Program-made: the position numbers and the translations under genes
The notes under the pieces: generated by a model
The model's input: the letters and a program-made list of their open reading frames with translations, nothing else
The model's database searches: none
What the model was told of the DNA's origin: nothing
Shown: positions 1-11,839 of the stretch, piece after piece
Position numbering within the stretch: position 1 is the stretch's first letter
How the letters are laid out: each line of letters opens with the position of its first letter
NCBI GenBank assembly: GCA_964019695.1
Contig: OZ026526.1
Span: 14,660,754-14,724,753, forward strand
Reading direction: 5' to 3'
DNA length: 64,000 nt
DNA from: Loripinus fragilis
Lineage: Eukaryota; Mollusca; Bivalvia; Lucinida; Lucinidae

Positions 1-335
1 TGTTTTATTGAAGTTATTAAATGAGTTGGGGAAGTGATAAAATGCGAGGCTTGCAGAGCATTTCATCACTTTTTCGCAATGAGTTTCATAAATTCAATAA
101 TACAGGAACACAAATGTTAGATTCTATCTATCATATGACCTAAAACTACTTTTGAAATTGCTTTTTTTGCGTGAAAACGCTAAGATTTTGCCATATATAT
201 ATGTGACGTTAATATGGCCGTCAATACATTAAATACCAAAATCTGTAAGCCACAAGTGGTTTTTCGATTTTATGCATGGCATTATATCACTTCCAGACGT
301 TACGTCATATGATATAGTCCGTGCTCGATAAGAGT
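1..335. repeat. Family A dispersed repeat, cut by the window start
   Basis: Matches 54022-54335 over its length and 47771-47980 in part. The family opens with a hairpin (TTGAATTTATTAA arms around GAGGCTTGCCGAGCATTTTA) and ends near a CATATGATA motif. No coding content. Confidence 0.75.
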
Positions 336-524
336 AGAGTGACGAAACAGATTTACAGTTAGAAGTATGAAAGAAAACCCTATATTCGTCCAATCAGGTG
401 AAAAAAGTACAATAACGTGGCCGACTATGTAACTCTACTCTTATCAAGAACGGACTTTAAACAAAACTATTGTTTCTGTTGAGATATAAAATTAACTGAG
501 AAAAGTAAACCCTTTTCCAACCAA

Positions 525-720
525 TCAGGACTTTTGTCGTCTGCTCTCTCTTCCATTTATGTTCTTAGATAGCCTATATTGCAAACAAGATGGACCCAGA
601 TCAAACTGATCCTGTTTATAGTGTTTACTTCCATGATAAAATCTAGTCTGAAGTGCACTTCAATATATGCAGCAGACATAAATAGCAGACAACATTTTCA
701 GGACAAAAAAAATATTGGCA
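525..720. repeat. Family F2 palindromic repeat
   Basis: Inverted match to 50775-50955, including AAGTGCACTTCA and the GTCTGCTNTCTC arm. It is related to the larger family F by its GATCTGGGTCCA-like core. The gap 336-524 holds nothing recognised. Confidence 0.55.
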
Positions 721-849
721 AATTAAGGGTTTACATGTTATTTTCATAAATTTTACAGTGAAATTCATTTATAACAAAAACAAAAGACTAAATTGATGAC
801 ATTCAAGCCTTAAAACACAACTTATACTTTGCAGTAGATGACATTTTGC

Positions 850-1066
850 CTGCTAACGGCAACTTTTGTCGTCTGCTGATAAGTTTTGCAATAAGTTTGG
901 ACCTAGATTAGGACCCACAGAATAACTGTCCTTATTCGGATCCAAACTATTTGTCACTCTGATCGTGTTCCAAAAGATTTTTTATTTCTAAAAGTTAATT
1001 TTGAAAAAAGTCAGCAGATGGAGAAAAAGAATGTGAAAAAATTACCCAGCATACAAAGCGTTAAAT
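850..1066. repeat. Family F palindromic MITE-like repeat, copy 1
   Basis: Arms are a TCGTCTGCTGATAA end and an AAAAGTCAGCAGA end around a GATCCAAACTATTTG core that is itself palindromic with GTTTGGACC. One of at least twelve copies in the window. Confidence 0.75.
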
Positions 1067-1212
1067 GCTGTATCAGCATTCCTTAAGAACCAAAATAAAG
1101 CATGATATTTTATGTGAATTGTCTGCAACTCTTATGTTACAACAAAATTAAGAAATATATCACAATAAAATTGTCATCTGCTGCACACAGACAAAAGCAA
1201 TAAATAGAACAA

Positions 1213-1543
1213 ACTAGGTGAGTGTCTTTTGATATCAAGTTTACCAGGCAAGGCTTTGAGAAGGCTTGTTGGCATCCCGAGGCTTGCCGAGCGATTCAAC
1301 ATGCCTTCTCAAAGCCGAGCCTGGTAATCTTGATATCAAAGATGCGAACCTGGTATTCTTTTTATCAGTTTACCTATTGTTTCCCTTTCCAACTAGCGAT
1401 TATGATATAATTTTCGATTTTTTTGTTGATTCAGCGTCATTAACAGCCTCACTAAAAAGTGCAACGTCATCATGACCTGATAAAAGCACATGCCTCGAGA
1501 TAGACAATGTTTATCAGGCAACGTGTGACATTGCAGTTAATAA
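1213..1543. repeat. Family B hairpin repeat, single-unit copy
   Basis: Starts ACTAGGTGAGTGTCTTTTGA. The arm GTTTACCAGGCAAGGCTTTG folds with the later CAAAGCCGAGCCTGGTAA. Its relative at 23067-23859 carries six copies of the first ~91 bp in tandem; here there is only one. Confidence 0.75.
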
Positions 1544-1754
1544 TAGTGAGAGGTGACTGATAAGTATTGATCTTTGATACAAGGGGCATATAATATGTTC
1601 TTTAAGGACATATATACATGTACAACTTAGCTGGAAAATTCTAACCTGTCACCTTAAAAAAAATGCATAGGACACTTTATTGCATCTATTAAGATGGAAG
1701 ATTCTACCAATATAAAAAGATTAAGAAAACAATACATTGTGCATAGTAAAATCA

Positions 1755-1997
1755 GGCCCCGAAGTTATAAAACTTTTTCAATGCTCAACTCAGTTGAGCA
1801 CGAAATTTATCCTGCTCATAAATGTTAAAATGCCAACAATTGTTGGCATTTTAACATTTATAAACATGATAAATTGAACATCTGAGAGACTTAAAGCAAT
1901 TAACATCTCCATTTGTCGATGTTTTAGTTTTTATGAGTAATTGAAATTTCGTGCTCAGTTGAGTTGAGCATGAAAAAAGTTTTATAACCTCGGGGCC
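1755..1997. mobile_element. Family C palindromic MITE, copy 1
   Basis: A ~243-bp element whose ends are inverted copies of each other (GGCCCCGAAGTTATAAAACT and its complement). Inside are a nested palindrome (AATGCCAACAATTGTTGGCA) and arms with GCTCAACTCAGTTGAGCA. Five copies occur in the window. Non-coding. Confidence 0.85.
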
Positions 1998-2044
1998 AGG
2001 CATCCAGTTTAGAGCATGTCTTCCCATATTTTCAATCAAAACAT

Positions 2045-2110
2045 AAAGTGTGGGTACTCAAAAGAACTGTCAAAATGAGACGGTTCTTTTGAGCACCCAT
2101 AACATTTTAA
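2045..2110. repeat. Family D palindrome, copy 1
   Basis: Near-perfect palindrome of GTACTCAAAAGAACTGTC and GAGACGGTTCTTTTGAGCAC. This is a core-only copy of a family with at least ten members here. Confidence 0.8.
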
Positions 2111-3119
2111 AAAACTGTTGGCTAAAAAGATAATAACAAATTTATGTTAAGATGTATGCTTATCTGGATCAAAGTTAAAATTCTAAAAGAACAAGGAGTT
2201 ACTATCAGAACCAAAATATGAAAAAAATCTACTTTCTACCACACGTACAAAATTTGAAACGTTTTGAGTGGACAAGACTATTGCCACACAAGACTATTTC
2301 ACTAACTTCAACAAGTCTTAACAATTTAAAGGGAAAATTCACACTTTTTTGAAATGCATTTATTATAGAGCTTACAGTATGGTAGGAATAATCATTTATT
2401 TAATGTGTGTGAAATCCCTTCAATTAGCCTGTAATTAATTACTTTCAGTTGGCACTGGGAGTCTGGCCATTTGCAGGTCAATGAGCTCCTAACAAGTGGA
2501 CTGGAATCACTATGACCTGCTTACACACTACCAGACCAAAGTCTTAAATCCTTGATAATGGCAAAAATTAACAATGTTTCAAAGTAATATTTTAAGCAGT
2601 GTGTACATTGATGACTATATTTTGATACATGGACCAAGATTTGATAATCATTTCTAAAATTCAACCCTTAAAGCACTAATCATTACTATAGCAGACGACA
2701 TATTTTGTAATAACTTTCTTCATTTTGGGTACAATAAGACATAGCAAAATCAACTGAAACTTATTGAAAAACAAAATACTTTTCTTTTAATAGTCGTAAC
2801 ATTCTAATTTGCATTAATCTGACTGATAATTGCTATTAAAACAGAATATCAATTATCCAATACTGAAATGAAGCAATGTATGGAACCACTAGCAAGGTGA
2901 TTCCATGAGTCATTTAGCTGACCTGAAATAGAGGTTAATGTCCATCTTTTAATGTCCATTACTGTAATATGGCAGCCCCCAGAGGTTTAGATTAAGGCAA
3001 TGAACACTGCCATAATTAACTTAGCAGATGAGGGGATGATCTATGAAAAATATATAAGTACATTATGAAATATTAATTTTTGATTTTAGCAAAATGTTCA
3101 AAACCATGAACATACACTT
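2111..3119. other. Non-coding stretch without recognised features
   Basis: AT-rich sequence in the 3' flank of the transporter gene. No long open frame, no recognised exon and no clear match elsewhere in the window. Confidence 0.6.
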
Positions 3120-3800
3120 TAAGAGACTGTATTGCATTTGTAGTAAAACTGTAACAACCTTTAAGGGGGCCTCATGACATACTTGGTAAAGATGTTTGAA
3201 TAATTAAAGCTTAAAGGGGCTGTATCTAAAAGATTTAAGGGGCCCTTATGACTTATGTGGTAAAAATGTTGTAACATTTTAGGTGCTGTATTGCATTTGT
3301 GGTGAAACTGTAACAACATTTGATGGGGCCTCATGAAACTTGTGGTACAGATGTTTGAATAATAAAGGCTTAAAGGGGCTGTATTGCATTTGTAATAAAA
3401 GTGTTAAAACATTGAAGGGGTTTATGACTTGTAAAAAATGAAATATGACTTGTAAAAATGTTGTAACATTTAAGAGGCTGTATTACATTTGTGATAAAAC
3501 TGTAATGACATTTGAGGGCGCCTTATGACATATGTGGTAATGATGTTTGAGTAGTAAAGACTTAAAGGGGCTGTATTGCATTTGTGATAAACATGTTAAA
3601 ACATTCAAACTGTAACAACATTTAAAGGGGCCTTATGATGTGTGGTAAAATGTGGTAAAATCTAAGAGGCTGTATTGTATTTGTGGTAAAATTGTTACAA
3701 CATTTATAACATGTGTGGTAAACCCTTTTTAAGAAATGTGTGATAAAAAGTTATAACAATTAAAGCTCATTATCACATTTTGTAGTCAAAATGTATCATT
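3120..3800. repeat. Degenerate tandem repeat
   Basis: Recurring blocks GGCTGTATTGCATTTGTGGT, ACTGTAACAACATTT, GGGGCCTCATGA and GATGTTTGAATAATAAAGGC, several of them five or more times with uneven spacing around 90-160 bp. An old diverged tandem array with internal deletions. Confidence 0.75.
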
Positions 3801-3867
3801 TAAGGAGCTGTATTAGTTTTCCTTTAAAACTGTCACAATATTTGAACCATAACTCTATACATGCTGG

Positions 3868-4075
3868 GTAATTTTTCATGCTTTTGTTGACGTCTGCTGA
3901 CTTTTTTTCAAATTTTAACTTTCTTTCAGGAACACCATCAGAGTGTCAAACAGTTTAAAAGTGGTAAAACATGGTGATCACCGGGGTATCTCATTCTGTT
4001 TGCCCTGATCGTGGTCCAAACTATTTGCAAAGGTTATCAACCAACGACAAAAGTCGCCGCTAGCAAGGAAAGTAA
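3868..4075. repeat. Family F repeat, copy 2
   Basis: Starts at CATGCTGGGTAATTTTTCAT, then GTCTGCTGACTTTTTTTC, then the GAACACCATCAGAGTGTCAA block. It ends with TTATCAACCAACGACAAAAG. Confidence 0.75.
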
Positions 4076-4586
4076 AGGATCTAAATACATTTGTAAAAGT
4101 ACACGTTAAAGGTTCTGACAGTCGCTAAAAACAAGGAATAACAATATAACAAAATAACTTATAAAGTGGCACCCAGATTTTGCCACCAAAAACTCCAAAA
4201 ACAAAAGTTTGCCCCCAATTCTGTGTACGGACTCCTTAATTTCGTACATATATATTCTATTCTAAAATTATACTTTTGCATATACAATATATCACAGTTT
4301 AAAATGTTATTATTTGGTTTTGGTTGATGTCAATTATATAGCTTAAAATAAGGATTTTTCCTTTTGTCTCCCATGAAAACATTTTTGATTGGGTACTCAT
4401 TGGAAGCCACTCACTGAGATGTTTTCAATGAGTACACACAATGACGACTTTCATGAGAAATTAGCGTAAATAGTCTTTTTTTTGTCTTCTTACTGTTTTT
4501 ATTTTATATTTTCCCCAAAAAATTTTAGCAAACCAAATTTTTTTTTATTAATATTAACTATTTTTCATTATTATTTTCTTAAATAC
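4076..4586. other. Non-coding stretch, nothing recognised
   Basis: AT-rich with long T and A runs. Only a weak hairpin around 4385-4440 (GTACTCATTGGAAG folding with TTTTCAATGAGTAC). Confidence 0.5.
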
Positions 4587-4825
4587 CTGGCCCTCAGGTT
4601 ATAAAAACTGTTTTCATGCTGAAATGAGCAAATAATTTATCCTGCTCATAAATATTAAAATGCCAACTATTGTTGGCATTTTAACCTTTATTAGCCGGAT
4701 AAATACAAAATCTTAGTTTAATAGCAAGAAAAATAATTATTTTCAGCTTTTTAGTTTTAAGAGCAGTTGAAATTTCATGCATAGTTGAGTTGAGCATGAA
4801 AAACTGTTGTATAACCTTGTGTCCC
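4587..4825. mobile_element. Family C palindromic MITE, copy 2
   Basis: Diverged copy with the conserved central palindrome around AATGCCAACTATTGTTGGCA and the right end GAGTTGAGCATGAAAAACTG. Its left arm has decayed. Confidence 0.75.
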
Positions 4826-4911
4826 AATCTTAAGCTATGTAACTTTCTAACAAACATTAACAGGACAAGTGGAGACATATCATTTGTAACATGTTATACA
4901 TTATCAGTATT

Positions 4912-5155
4912 TGGGCCTCGCCGTGACAAAACCTGTCTTTGGGGTTTCCGCCAAAGTGAGATGCAAACCAGCCTTCTCAGCTACAGTGACTAGCTAGACA
5001 ATTGAAATTTCGCTCATAGCAAGTCTAGATATGATACTTTTCAAAAAGTAAATAACAAAGGCGCTGATCAGACTGCACAGATGCGCAGGCTGGTCTGCGC
5101 CTGTGTTGTTCGCAAACCCCCGAAGACAGGTTTTCTCCCGATGAAGCCCATTTGA
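4912..5155. mobile_element. Family E inverted-repeat element, copy 1
   Basis: Ends are complementary: GACAAAACCTGTCTTTGGGG on the left and CCCGAAGACAGGTTTTCTC on the right. It contains the block CAGATGCGCAGGCTGGTCTG. A second copy is at 31420-31655. Confidence 0.7.
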
Positions 5156-5403
5156 TGCATGCCCTATCACATACTCCAAGAAAAGTATACCCTTAGAACA
5201 AACAAACTACAAACAAAGCACCAAGTGTAACCACAAGGCCATGAAATAACAAGAAAGTTACACCCTCAAAGAATTATCCATTCCCCATGTTTTAGTAATT
5301 TGCTGAATTCTGTTTCCATGTTTGATTCTATTCTGCACTGACATAAAAAATAGATCTCTAGTGCTATCTAGCTATGTGTTACAGGGTTTAAGTATATATA
5401 ACT

Positions 5404-5745
5404 TGCGATAGAAGCCGGCTTTTACAGCGATGTGGTAGAGTGTTTGCCTGTAGATTGAGCAACCTGGGTTCGATTCACCCATTGGGGCAGGTTGAAATAT
5501 TTTTGCTCTACGACATGTGGAATGGATTGCTGTCAATGTATGTTAAGACAATGGCTTTATATGGGAAAGCCAGCCTCAAATTCCTGAATTTAAGAATAAC
5601 CCTGAAAATGTTCACATCCACGAGATATTTAGAGCTGTTATGGACCAATACAAATACAGTTTATGTCACAATCACTGGGTGGGAGCGAAAAGTACATGTG
5701 ACCCATTCTGTTGATCTGTATAGTGGACAAATCCTTGTGTGAAGC
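5404..5745 (+). repeat. tRNA-headed SINE-like repeat (family W)
   Basis: A tRNA-like head at about 5418-5478 contains the internal-promoter B-box GGGTTCGATTC and an A-box-like TGTGGTAGAGTG. The tail, up to TGTATAGTGGACAAATCC, recurs inverted and truncated at 11733-11826. Tail-bearing copies after a tRNA head are typical of SINEs. The 100-codon open frame across it looks spurious. Confidence 0.65.
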
Positions 5746-6349
5746 ATGTCCGGTATGTTTCAGAGTGTTTATTTTTGTGATTTAATTTTATTTACCTTGA
5801 GAATTTCAGCTTCATACCAGTAGTACAAGAAGCACAAGTAAAGGTCTTTTCGATGTATTACTCCGTTTTTTCTGTTTATTGCCGTGATTTCGGTTATTTA
5901 CACGTTTATTCTCAGAAAATCATTATTCTACTTTCGATTTTAAAAGCAACACCGGTACTTTTTCATAAATATTTGCCAAAAACGTTATTTGAAATGACTG
6001 ATGTTGCATTATGAGTATTTCATGATGCATTTTGTTTCAGATTATATTAATATTTCTAAATGCCGTTCTATGTAAGTGCAATTAATTGCAATGGAAATCA
6101 TAGAGGGGTCAAAAATTGTTCTGCATCGCGTGTTGCAAAACTAACTATCAGCACTGGACGTCGTGTTGCAGGCATGCTGTATAGTATGTTATGATAATAT
6201 TATAAAGGGGTTTCAATGTTTTTGTAGGGTAGCATTTAAATATGTTTGAAATTCTTTTTCTAAAGTGAGAAAACTTGGCAGATGCACACATTGTTTGTTG
6301 AATACTAATAGTACAAAGTGAAACTCTTCGAGTCGTGGGAGTCCCTAGG
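5746..6349. other. Non-coding stretch, nothing recognised
   Basis: No recognised exon, repeat match or RNA gene. Confidence 0.5.
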
Positions 6350-6740
6350 CAGTGACTATCCTGGGGTGGGGGGAGGTACTCCGATATTTTCATATATACT
6401 TAGGTTTGGAGCATTATTTTTGGTTCAAAATTTCAGAAAAGTAATATTTTTGAAGATTTGTGGATATATTTTTTGATTTTTTTTTGTGGGGGGTGGGGTG
6501 GTGGGGGGCTGGGGGGGTTATTACGAAATCGGACTATTTTTCTTTTTTTTCTTTTTTTTAGGTGGGGGTCATTTCTATACATTTTAGGGATTTTTAAGGT
6601 CAAGATACAGAATGGGAATATTTTTTTGGGCTGCAAAATTTCAAAATTTTTTGGGAATGCCTGATATTCCTGATTTTTTTTTTTCTTTTTTTTTTGGGGG
6701 GGGGGATAAACAGTAGATGCTGGGTCCAAGCCTATAAACG
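6350..6740. repeat. G/T-rich low-complexity element
   Basis: Long strand-asymmetric G and T runs (about 6486-6520, 6560-6570 and 6672-6708) between roughly complementary ends (ACTATCCTGGGG near 6354 and CCCCTGGAGTG near 6759). Apparent open frames are poly-Phe/Gly or Pro/Lys artefacts. Confidence 0.6.
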
Positions 6741-7203
6741 AAGAAAAATTGATAGTATCCCCTGGAGTGTCTTTAGGTATAGATTTATACTTCTACCCCA
6801 GCCTTGCATGGCGGGCTCCAGATTAGGATGCTTCAAATGACCAGGCTAGAGGCGCAGTTTGATAATCCTGATCATACCTAAGAAATATGATTCAGAAATG
6901 TCTCCATCTAGACGGGAAAGCATACTGAAAGCCCTTTACTCCAGGAAGCCATTGTATCTTATATAATCATCATGTATATATAGGTGCATGACTGATCCAT
7001 CCTGGTTTTCTCAACTTGATGGCCGATTACGTATGCGGATGCGTTTCTCTAGCACAATTGCCTCCTTCAAGACGGGAAAGTCTAAAAGTCTTTCACTCGA
7101 AGAAGCCATTTATAACTTGTCCTGGATATCTCAACTTGGTCACACAAATTCCGGAAGATCTAAATGAGTGGTTTAGCATAAACATGCTTATTTCACTAGA
7201 TTA
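6741..7203. other. Non-coding, two degenerate copies of a ~150-bp unit
   Basis: The block AGACGGGAAAG with a downstream AGGAAGCCATT or AGAAGCCATT occurs near 6912 and again near 7071, followed both times by a TGGNTNTCTCAACTTG block near 7003 and 7122. Confidence 0.5.
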
Positions 7204-7555
7204 GCATGTACGGATCTAGAGGGGGGATAGGGGTCCGGACCCCCGGAACATCTTAAGTTAAATGTGTTTCTATAGAAAAAAAGCATTTGGACCCCCCCCC
7301 CCCCCCCTGGAGAAATGGGACCCCCTCCGAATCCTTGGAAAAGCATATAAATAAGTTGAGGACTCAAAAAACGTAATCAAGGCTGTATTCTAGTCGTGGG
7401 GACTGGATTCAGAGGGGGTCCAATTTTTACAGGGGGGGGGGGGGGGGGGGGGGGGGGGTCCAAATGCTTATTTCTATAGAAACACATACAACTTAAGATT
7501 TTCAGGGGGTCCTGACCCATTACCCCACTGACTAAAATTCCTGGATCCGCGCATG
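7204..7555. mobile_element. Family H palindromic element with poly-C/poly-G arms, copy 1
   Basis: Ends GCATGTACGGATCTAGAGG and CCTGGATCCGCGCATG are complementary. The arms carry a poly-C run near 7290-7306 and a poly-G run near 7431-7458 that would pair, plus TTTCTATAGAAACACAT blocks. Other copies are at 16552-16867 and 29689-29999. Confidence 0.8.
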
Positions 7556-8379
7556 ATTAGCTTCATTGCAAATTGAGCATGCCGAGTTTGCCAAAGATCA
7601 CAATTTAGCCAGTTCATGAGACTGATATAAAATGAACTGGATCGCATACCTCGTGTGAACATTATATAATGTAAGGCTCTCCGTATAGCGGAGCAGCGAG
7701 TGCTACATGCAATACGAGTCTACACAATACCGACCAGGAATTATCTTCCTTGGCCTAAGTGATGGTAATTTTTGGCCGATATTAAGATTTTGAAGAAGAT
7801 TTTAGTTATTTTAAGAGCTCCTGAATATTGAACCTTTCGTATTTTTCAGGGAGTTATTGAATATATAAACGACTGTGCCAATGAAGATTCAGATCAGAAC
7901 GCAAATCCATATCAATTTTGGAATGAACCATTATCGTGGGGGATGGGTCTCACTTTTGTTAGTGATTTTTGATTTTGGGAAAATTGCCTTATCCTCACTG
8001 TTTTCTGTGGAATAAAATTCAAATGCCTAAATTAAAGTTGTTGCATTTAGTAAAAATGGATGTATGCATTTTATTTGCAACAAATGCACAAATTGATGCC
8101 ACTCACTTTTGTAATGTGTTTCCACAGCTACGCTTTATTCTAGCATGAACGCATGGCATAAGATCGCGCTCTTTGTTTGCTTAGCAACAGCAACCTTTAC
8201 TTTGTATGATCATGTTTTTGCATATTCTGAGGCAGGATAGTTCAAATATGCCAAATTTGACTGTCGTACGTCAACTTAATTAAAAGATATGTATCAACTC
8301 TCATTTATTTTTGAGTTACCCTCGTATATAACTTGAATTTTGGGAGAAAACAATGAGTGTCTTAAGAGATCATTTTAGT
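7556..8379. other. Non-coding stretch, nothing recognised
   Basis: No recognised exon or repeat match inside the window. Confidence 0.5.
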
Positions 8380-8930
8380 GCTATCATAGGCCAGCTCTTA
8401 AACCATTACCCCAGGTCTATACACGAGGCTACTAGCTTTAAAAGTTTCAAGATATCTTTGTTACAAGATATCTTTATTTATGTCCAACTTTGCAAAGGGA
8501 AATAACTCAAAAAATGCAAAGGGTAATAATCGAAAAAATAATATAACTTTTTTTAAATCTTCACTAGGTTATCTACTCATTATCCTCTATCAGCTATTCA
8601 AGTTTGTTCAAAGCTCCTAGCTGTAAGAGTATTTGAGATATCAAGCTTTCTATGTTCAAATTAGCAAAGGGCAATAACTGATTTTTTTTAAATTTTCACC
8701 AGGTAATCTACTTATTTCTTCTATCAGCTGACCAAGTTTGGAGCTTCTAGCTGTAATACTTTTTGAGATATCTTAATTACAAAATTTCACAATGGCCCCT
8801 AGAAAGGGCATTAATCCACAAAGGGAGATAATCCAGAAATAATAAATTACTGGTAACTTATATTTTGATGAGAAATCCATTTATAAAGTTTCAAAACCCT
8901 ATCTTAAATTTTCAACCGACTGACGTACGG
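8380..8930. repeat. Degenerate tandem repeat, ~150-190-bp unit
   Basis: Three decayed units with AGCAAAGGGCAATAACT, GGTNATCTACTNATT, CTATCAGCT and CTAGCTGTAA...GAGATAT blocks. It ends in GACTGACGTACGGACAA, a tail style also seen at the ends of the 44267-45222 and 58690-59335 arrays. Confidence 0.65.
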
Positions 8931-8935
8931 ACAAT

Positions 8936-10635
8936 CCGTCTCTAGATTTGCCATGGCATTTTGTTGTTTTCCATGGAACTTGTAAAATTTTCTACGGATT
9001 CCACAGAAAATCATCAAATTTGCCGTGGATCAATAGAAAACCGCCGTAGATTCTACGAAATAAGTTACTTTCCATAGAAAACGTTTTCTATGGACTTGTT
9101 TTCCACGGAATTAATGGCATTTTTTCGATGGTTTCACTTTTTTCTATGGATAAAATTGGTTTTTGGCCATGGATTTCATATTTTATGCCGTGGAAAATGG
9201 ACTTAACAAATTTTCAGAGCCAAAAATGAACGGCAAAATAACTTTGTCAATTTTTGGAATGGAAAATGACTTAGTTTTATTCTGGTACCTCAGAGAGCAT
9301 TGAACAAATGACTTTAAATTTCTTTCAAAAAAGTGTGGATGAGTGCGTTGGGATATTGATAATAATTATTGTTATTAAGTACAGGCCTTGCATTACGCTA
9401 TATCTTTGTACTCAGTGGTGATTTTCTTATTTCATTTGTTAGCAGTGGTCAATACCAAAGAGGTACATTTTTACATAAGGCAATTGAGTGTTGTCAAAGA
9501 CATTCAAAAGTAGACTTTAAAACAAAACGCAGGCTTTACCTAGCAACCCACCCTGTATAGGTGCTTTTTATGTGATATTTAAGACTATACACTTGTATAA
9601 CTGGATCAGAAGGAAAATATGAATTCTGCAAGGTTAAGTGAAAATCTCTCTTATATATTTGCAAACAATAAAGTGACAGGTCAGCCTGTATAGCTGCCTA
9701 CTCAGATCAGCATCTTTGTTTAAGAGCCAATGCTGACAATATCAGTTGGCACAAGTACCTATTTGTGTAGGCAGTAAGATAGATAGCCATAGATTCCATG
9801 GAAAAGAATCACGGCAATTTTCTACCGAAAAAAAAAGAGTGACATCACTTCCTGTTTTGATTCAATTTGGAGGGAAGCATTTGAAGCACATATTTGGTAT
9901 GTTGTTTATTTCAATTTCTGATATTATTTAAGGCTAATTTGAATTCTCTTCCATGCCATAAATGTATTAAGGTTTCAATATTGCCATAGCATTGCCTGAT
10001 CTATTCACGTGAGTGATACTCAACTTTGTTTTGAATAATAATTTAATGGCTCTTAGGTTCCTATACCCCACCCATCACAAAACAATGTATATATCTATTC
10101 AATGTAGTTTTTGTTAGTGTGCTTTTCGAAAATATGTTTTCTGCCTTATGTACAATAATCTTATTTGCTCATTTTTTTCAATTTTCATTCACTTAAAATT
10201 AAATGGTACATGTATTATCAAATGTGAATAAGATTTCAATTAACAATGTTTCAGTCATATTGAGCCAATGAGTACATTGGTGAGAAACTGTTCTGCTCTG
10301 TTTTGTGGAAATTTTCCGTGGAATTGATGGAAGATTTTCCATAGAATCTACGGAAACTTTCCATGGAATCAACAGCATATTTCCGTAAAATCTACGGAAA
10401 CATTCCATGGAATCAACGGCATATTTCCATAGAATTTATGGCATTGTTCCAAGGAATCCACTAAACTTCCATGGAATCGACGGCAAAAATCTATGGTATT
10501 TCATGAACTTCCACAATTTTTTGTTGTTGATTTATTTGCCATCAACTGCCATGGAAATGTTAAAAACGCCGTCCGAATACTCCGTAGATTTTAACCGCGG
10601 ATTTCAAGGGGATCCATGGCAAATCTAGAGACGGG
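8936..10635. mobile_element. 1.7-kb inverted-repeat DNA element (element Y)
   Basis: The left end CGTCTCTAGATTTGCCATGG and its exact complement at the right end (10615-10634) form a perfect inverted repeat. Both arms (about 8936-9205 and 10300-10635) are filled with short motifs such as TTCCATGGAA, TCTACGGAA and CCGTGGA in many variants. The central ~1.1 kb is unrelated and non-coding. Non-autonomous by absence of any transposase. Confidence 0.8.
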
Positions 10636-11732
10636 AAATTTAGCTTATTTCAATATTCCCCTTTCAACTTTTCCAAAGTTGTGGCAATAATAAGATTTCA
10701 CGATTGTACATTGACCTAATAAATTACTTGTCATATCCACTATATTGTAACATTTTTTTATTATCAAACAGAGTATACCCTGATCAGGCAGCTCCGACAT
10801 GAGCTGCTGATCTGTGTCTGCCCTGATTGAAAAAGTGTTAAAGGCGTATCTCATTGAGGTAAATGGTTAACGTAGCTTTGCTCTACATACTTCAGCATAT
10901 TTTTTGTTGCTAAGAAAAATATTTTTCAATTAAAGAGACTTAGTCTGCAACTATGAACATTTTTCGAAAAAAATTATTTTATTTTTAAATCATTTGTAAA
11001 AGCAGAATTAAGTTAAGTTTTCACAATAAATCTGCTCACTATAGCTGAAAACTGCATGGAAAAGTGAATTATCTTATAAAAACAGGTGTTTTATATCTTG
11101 TTGGTAATTATTTGCGTCCCTTAAATAATTATAGACAGTCAAGTTTTAACATAAATGCTGTTGTTTGGATACTGATAATTTGTAAAGATTTACGAAATTG
11201 GTAAAATGTATTTTAGTTTTTTTACTCTGTTCTTGAAAAATAGAAACATTTTTTTAAAAATTAAAAGATCAAAAGTTACAGACTATACAGCTTTAAACTT
11301 ATAAACTACTGCATATTAAAATCGACACACGATACAGACAAATCGAAGTGTCATAACACAAACTATACACTAGTTCTGCGACATGCCATGCAGTCTGAAC
11401 TCTTTGGGAATGGTCACTCAGGCTCCTCGTGTGCTATCATACGCATTTCTAACGACATTTATCTTAAGTGAATGTCATCATAGATCATTACTCTATCTTA
11501 AAAAGGCATTGACCTATATTTTGTTTCAATCAAAGCGCTCAATCGGTCGATTTTCTGTTCACAGGTGATGTGTAATATTCGCAAGCAATAGTGATTTGCG
11601 GACGAAAAAATTATTTATACCACAGAAAACGACATCTTTTCGTGCCCAAAGCTTCTCAATAAGGAAAACAAGAATAAATAAAACACTCTTACCAAGTTGT
11701 CTATGTCCAAAACCTTATTACACAGATGACAA
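10636..11732. other. Non-coding 3' flank, nothing recognised
   Basis: AT-rich. Around 10775-10845 is a weak F-like palindrome (CTGATCAGGCAG and CTGCTGATC). No exon, RNA gene or clear polyadenylation site could be assigned. Confidence 0.5.
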
Positions 11733-11826
11733 AACACACACCGTCATCAAGGTCATAGAATACACAAGGATTTGTCCACTATACAGATCAACACAAAGGG
11801 TTACATGTACTTTCGCTCCCACACAG
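11733..11826 (-). repeat. Family W SINE tail, inverted truncated copy
   Basis: Complement of the 5650-5745 segment: GGATTTGTCCACTATACAGA and the GTACTTTCGCTCCCA block match with few differences. The tRNA-like head is absent. Confidence 0.7.
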
Positions 11827-11839
11827 TGACAATGTATGA

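Noticed and set aside
5440..5742. 100-codon plus-strand open frame.
   Set aside because: Covers the tRNA-like head and tail of a SINE-like repeat; truncated copy elsewhere is not open.
6433..6729. Open frames rich in Pro/Lys or Phe/Gly.
   Set aside because: Products of the G and T homopolymer runs in the low-complexity element.
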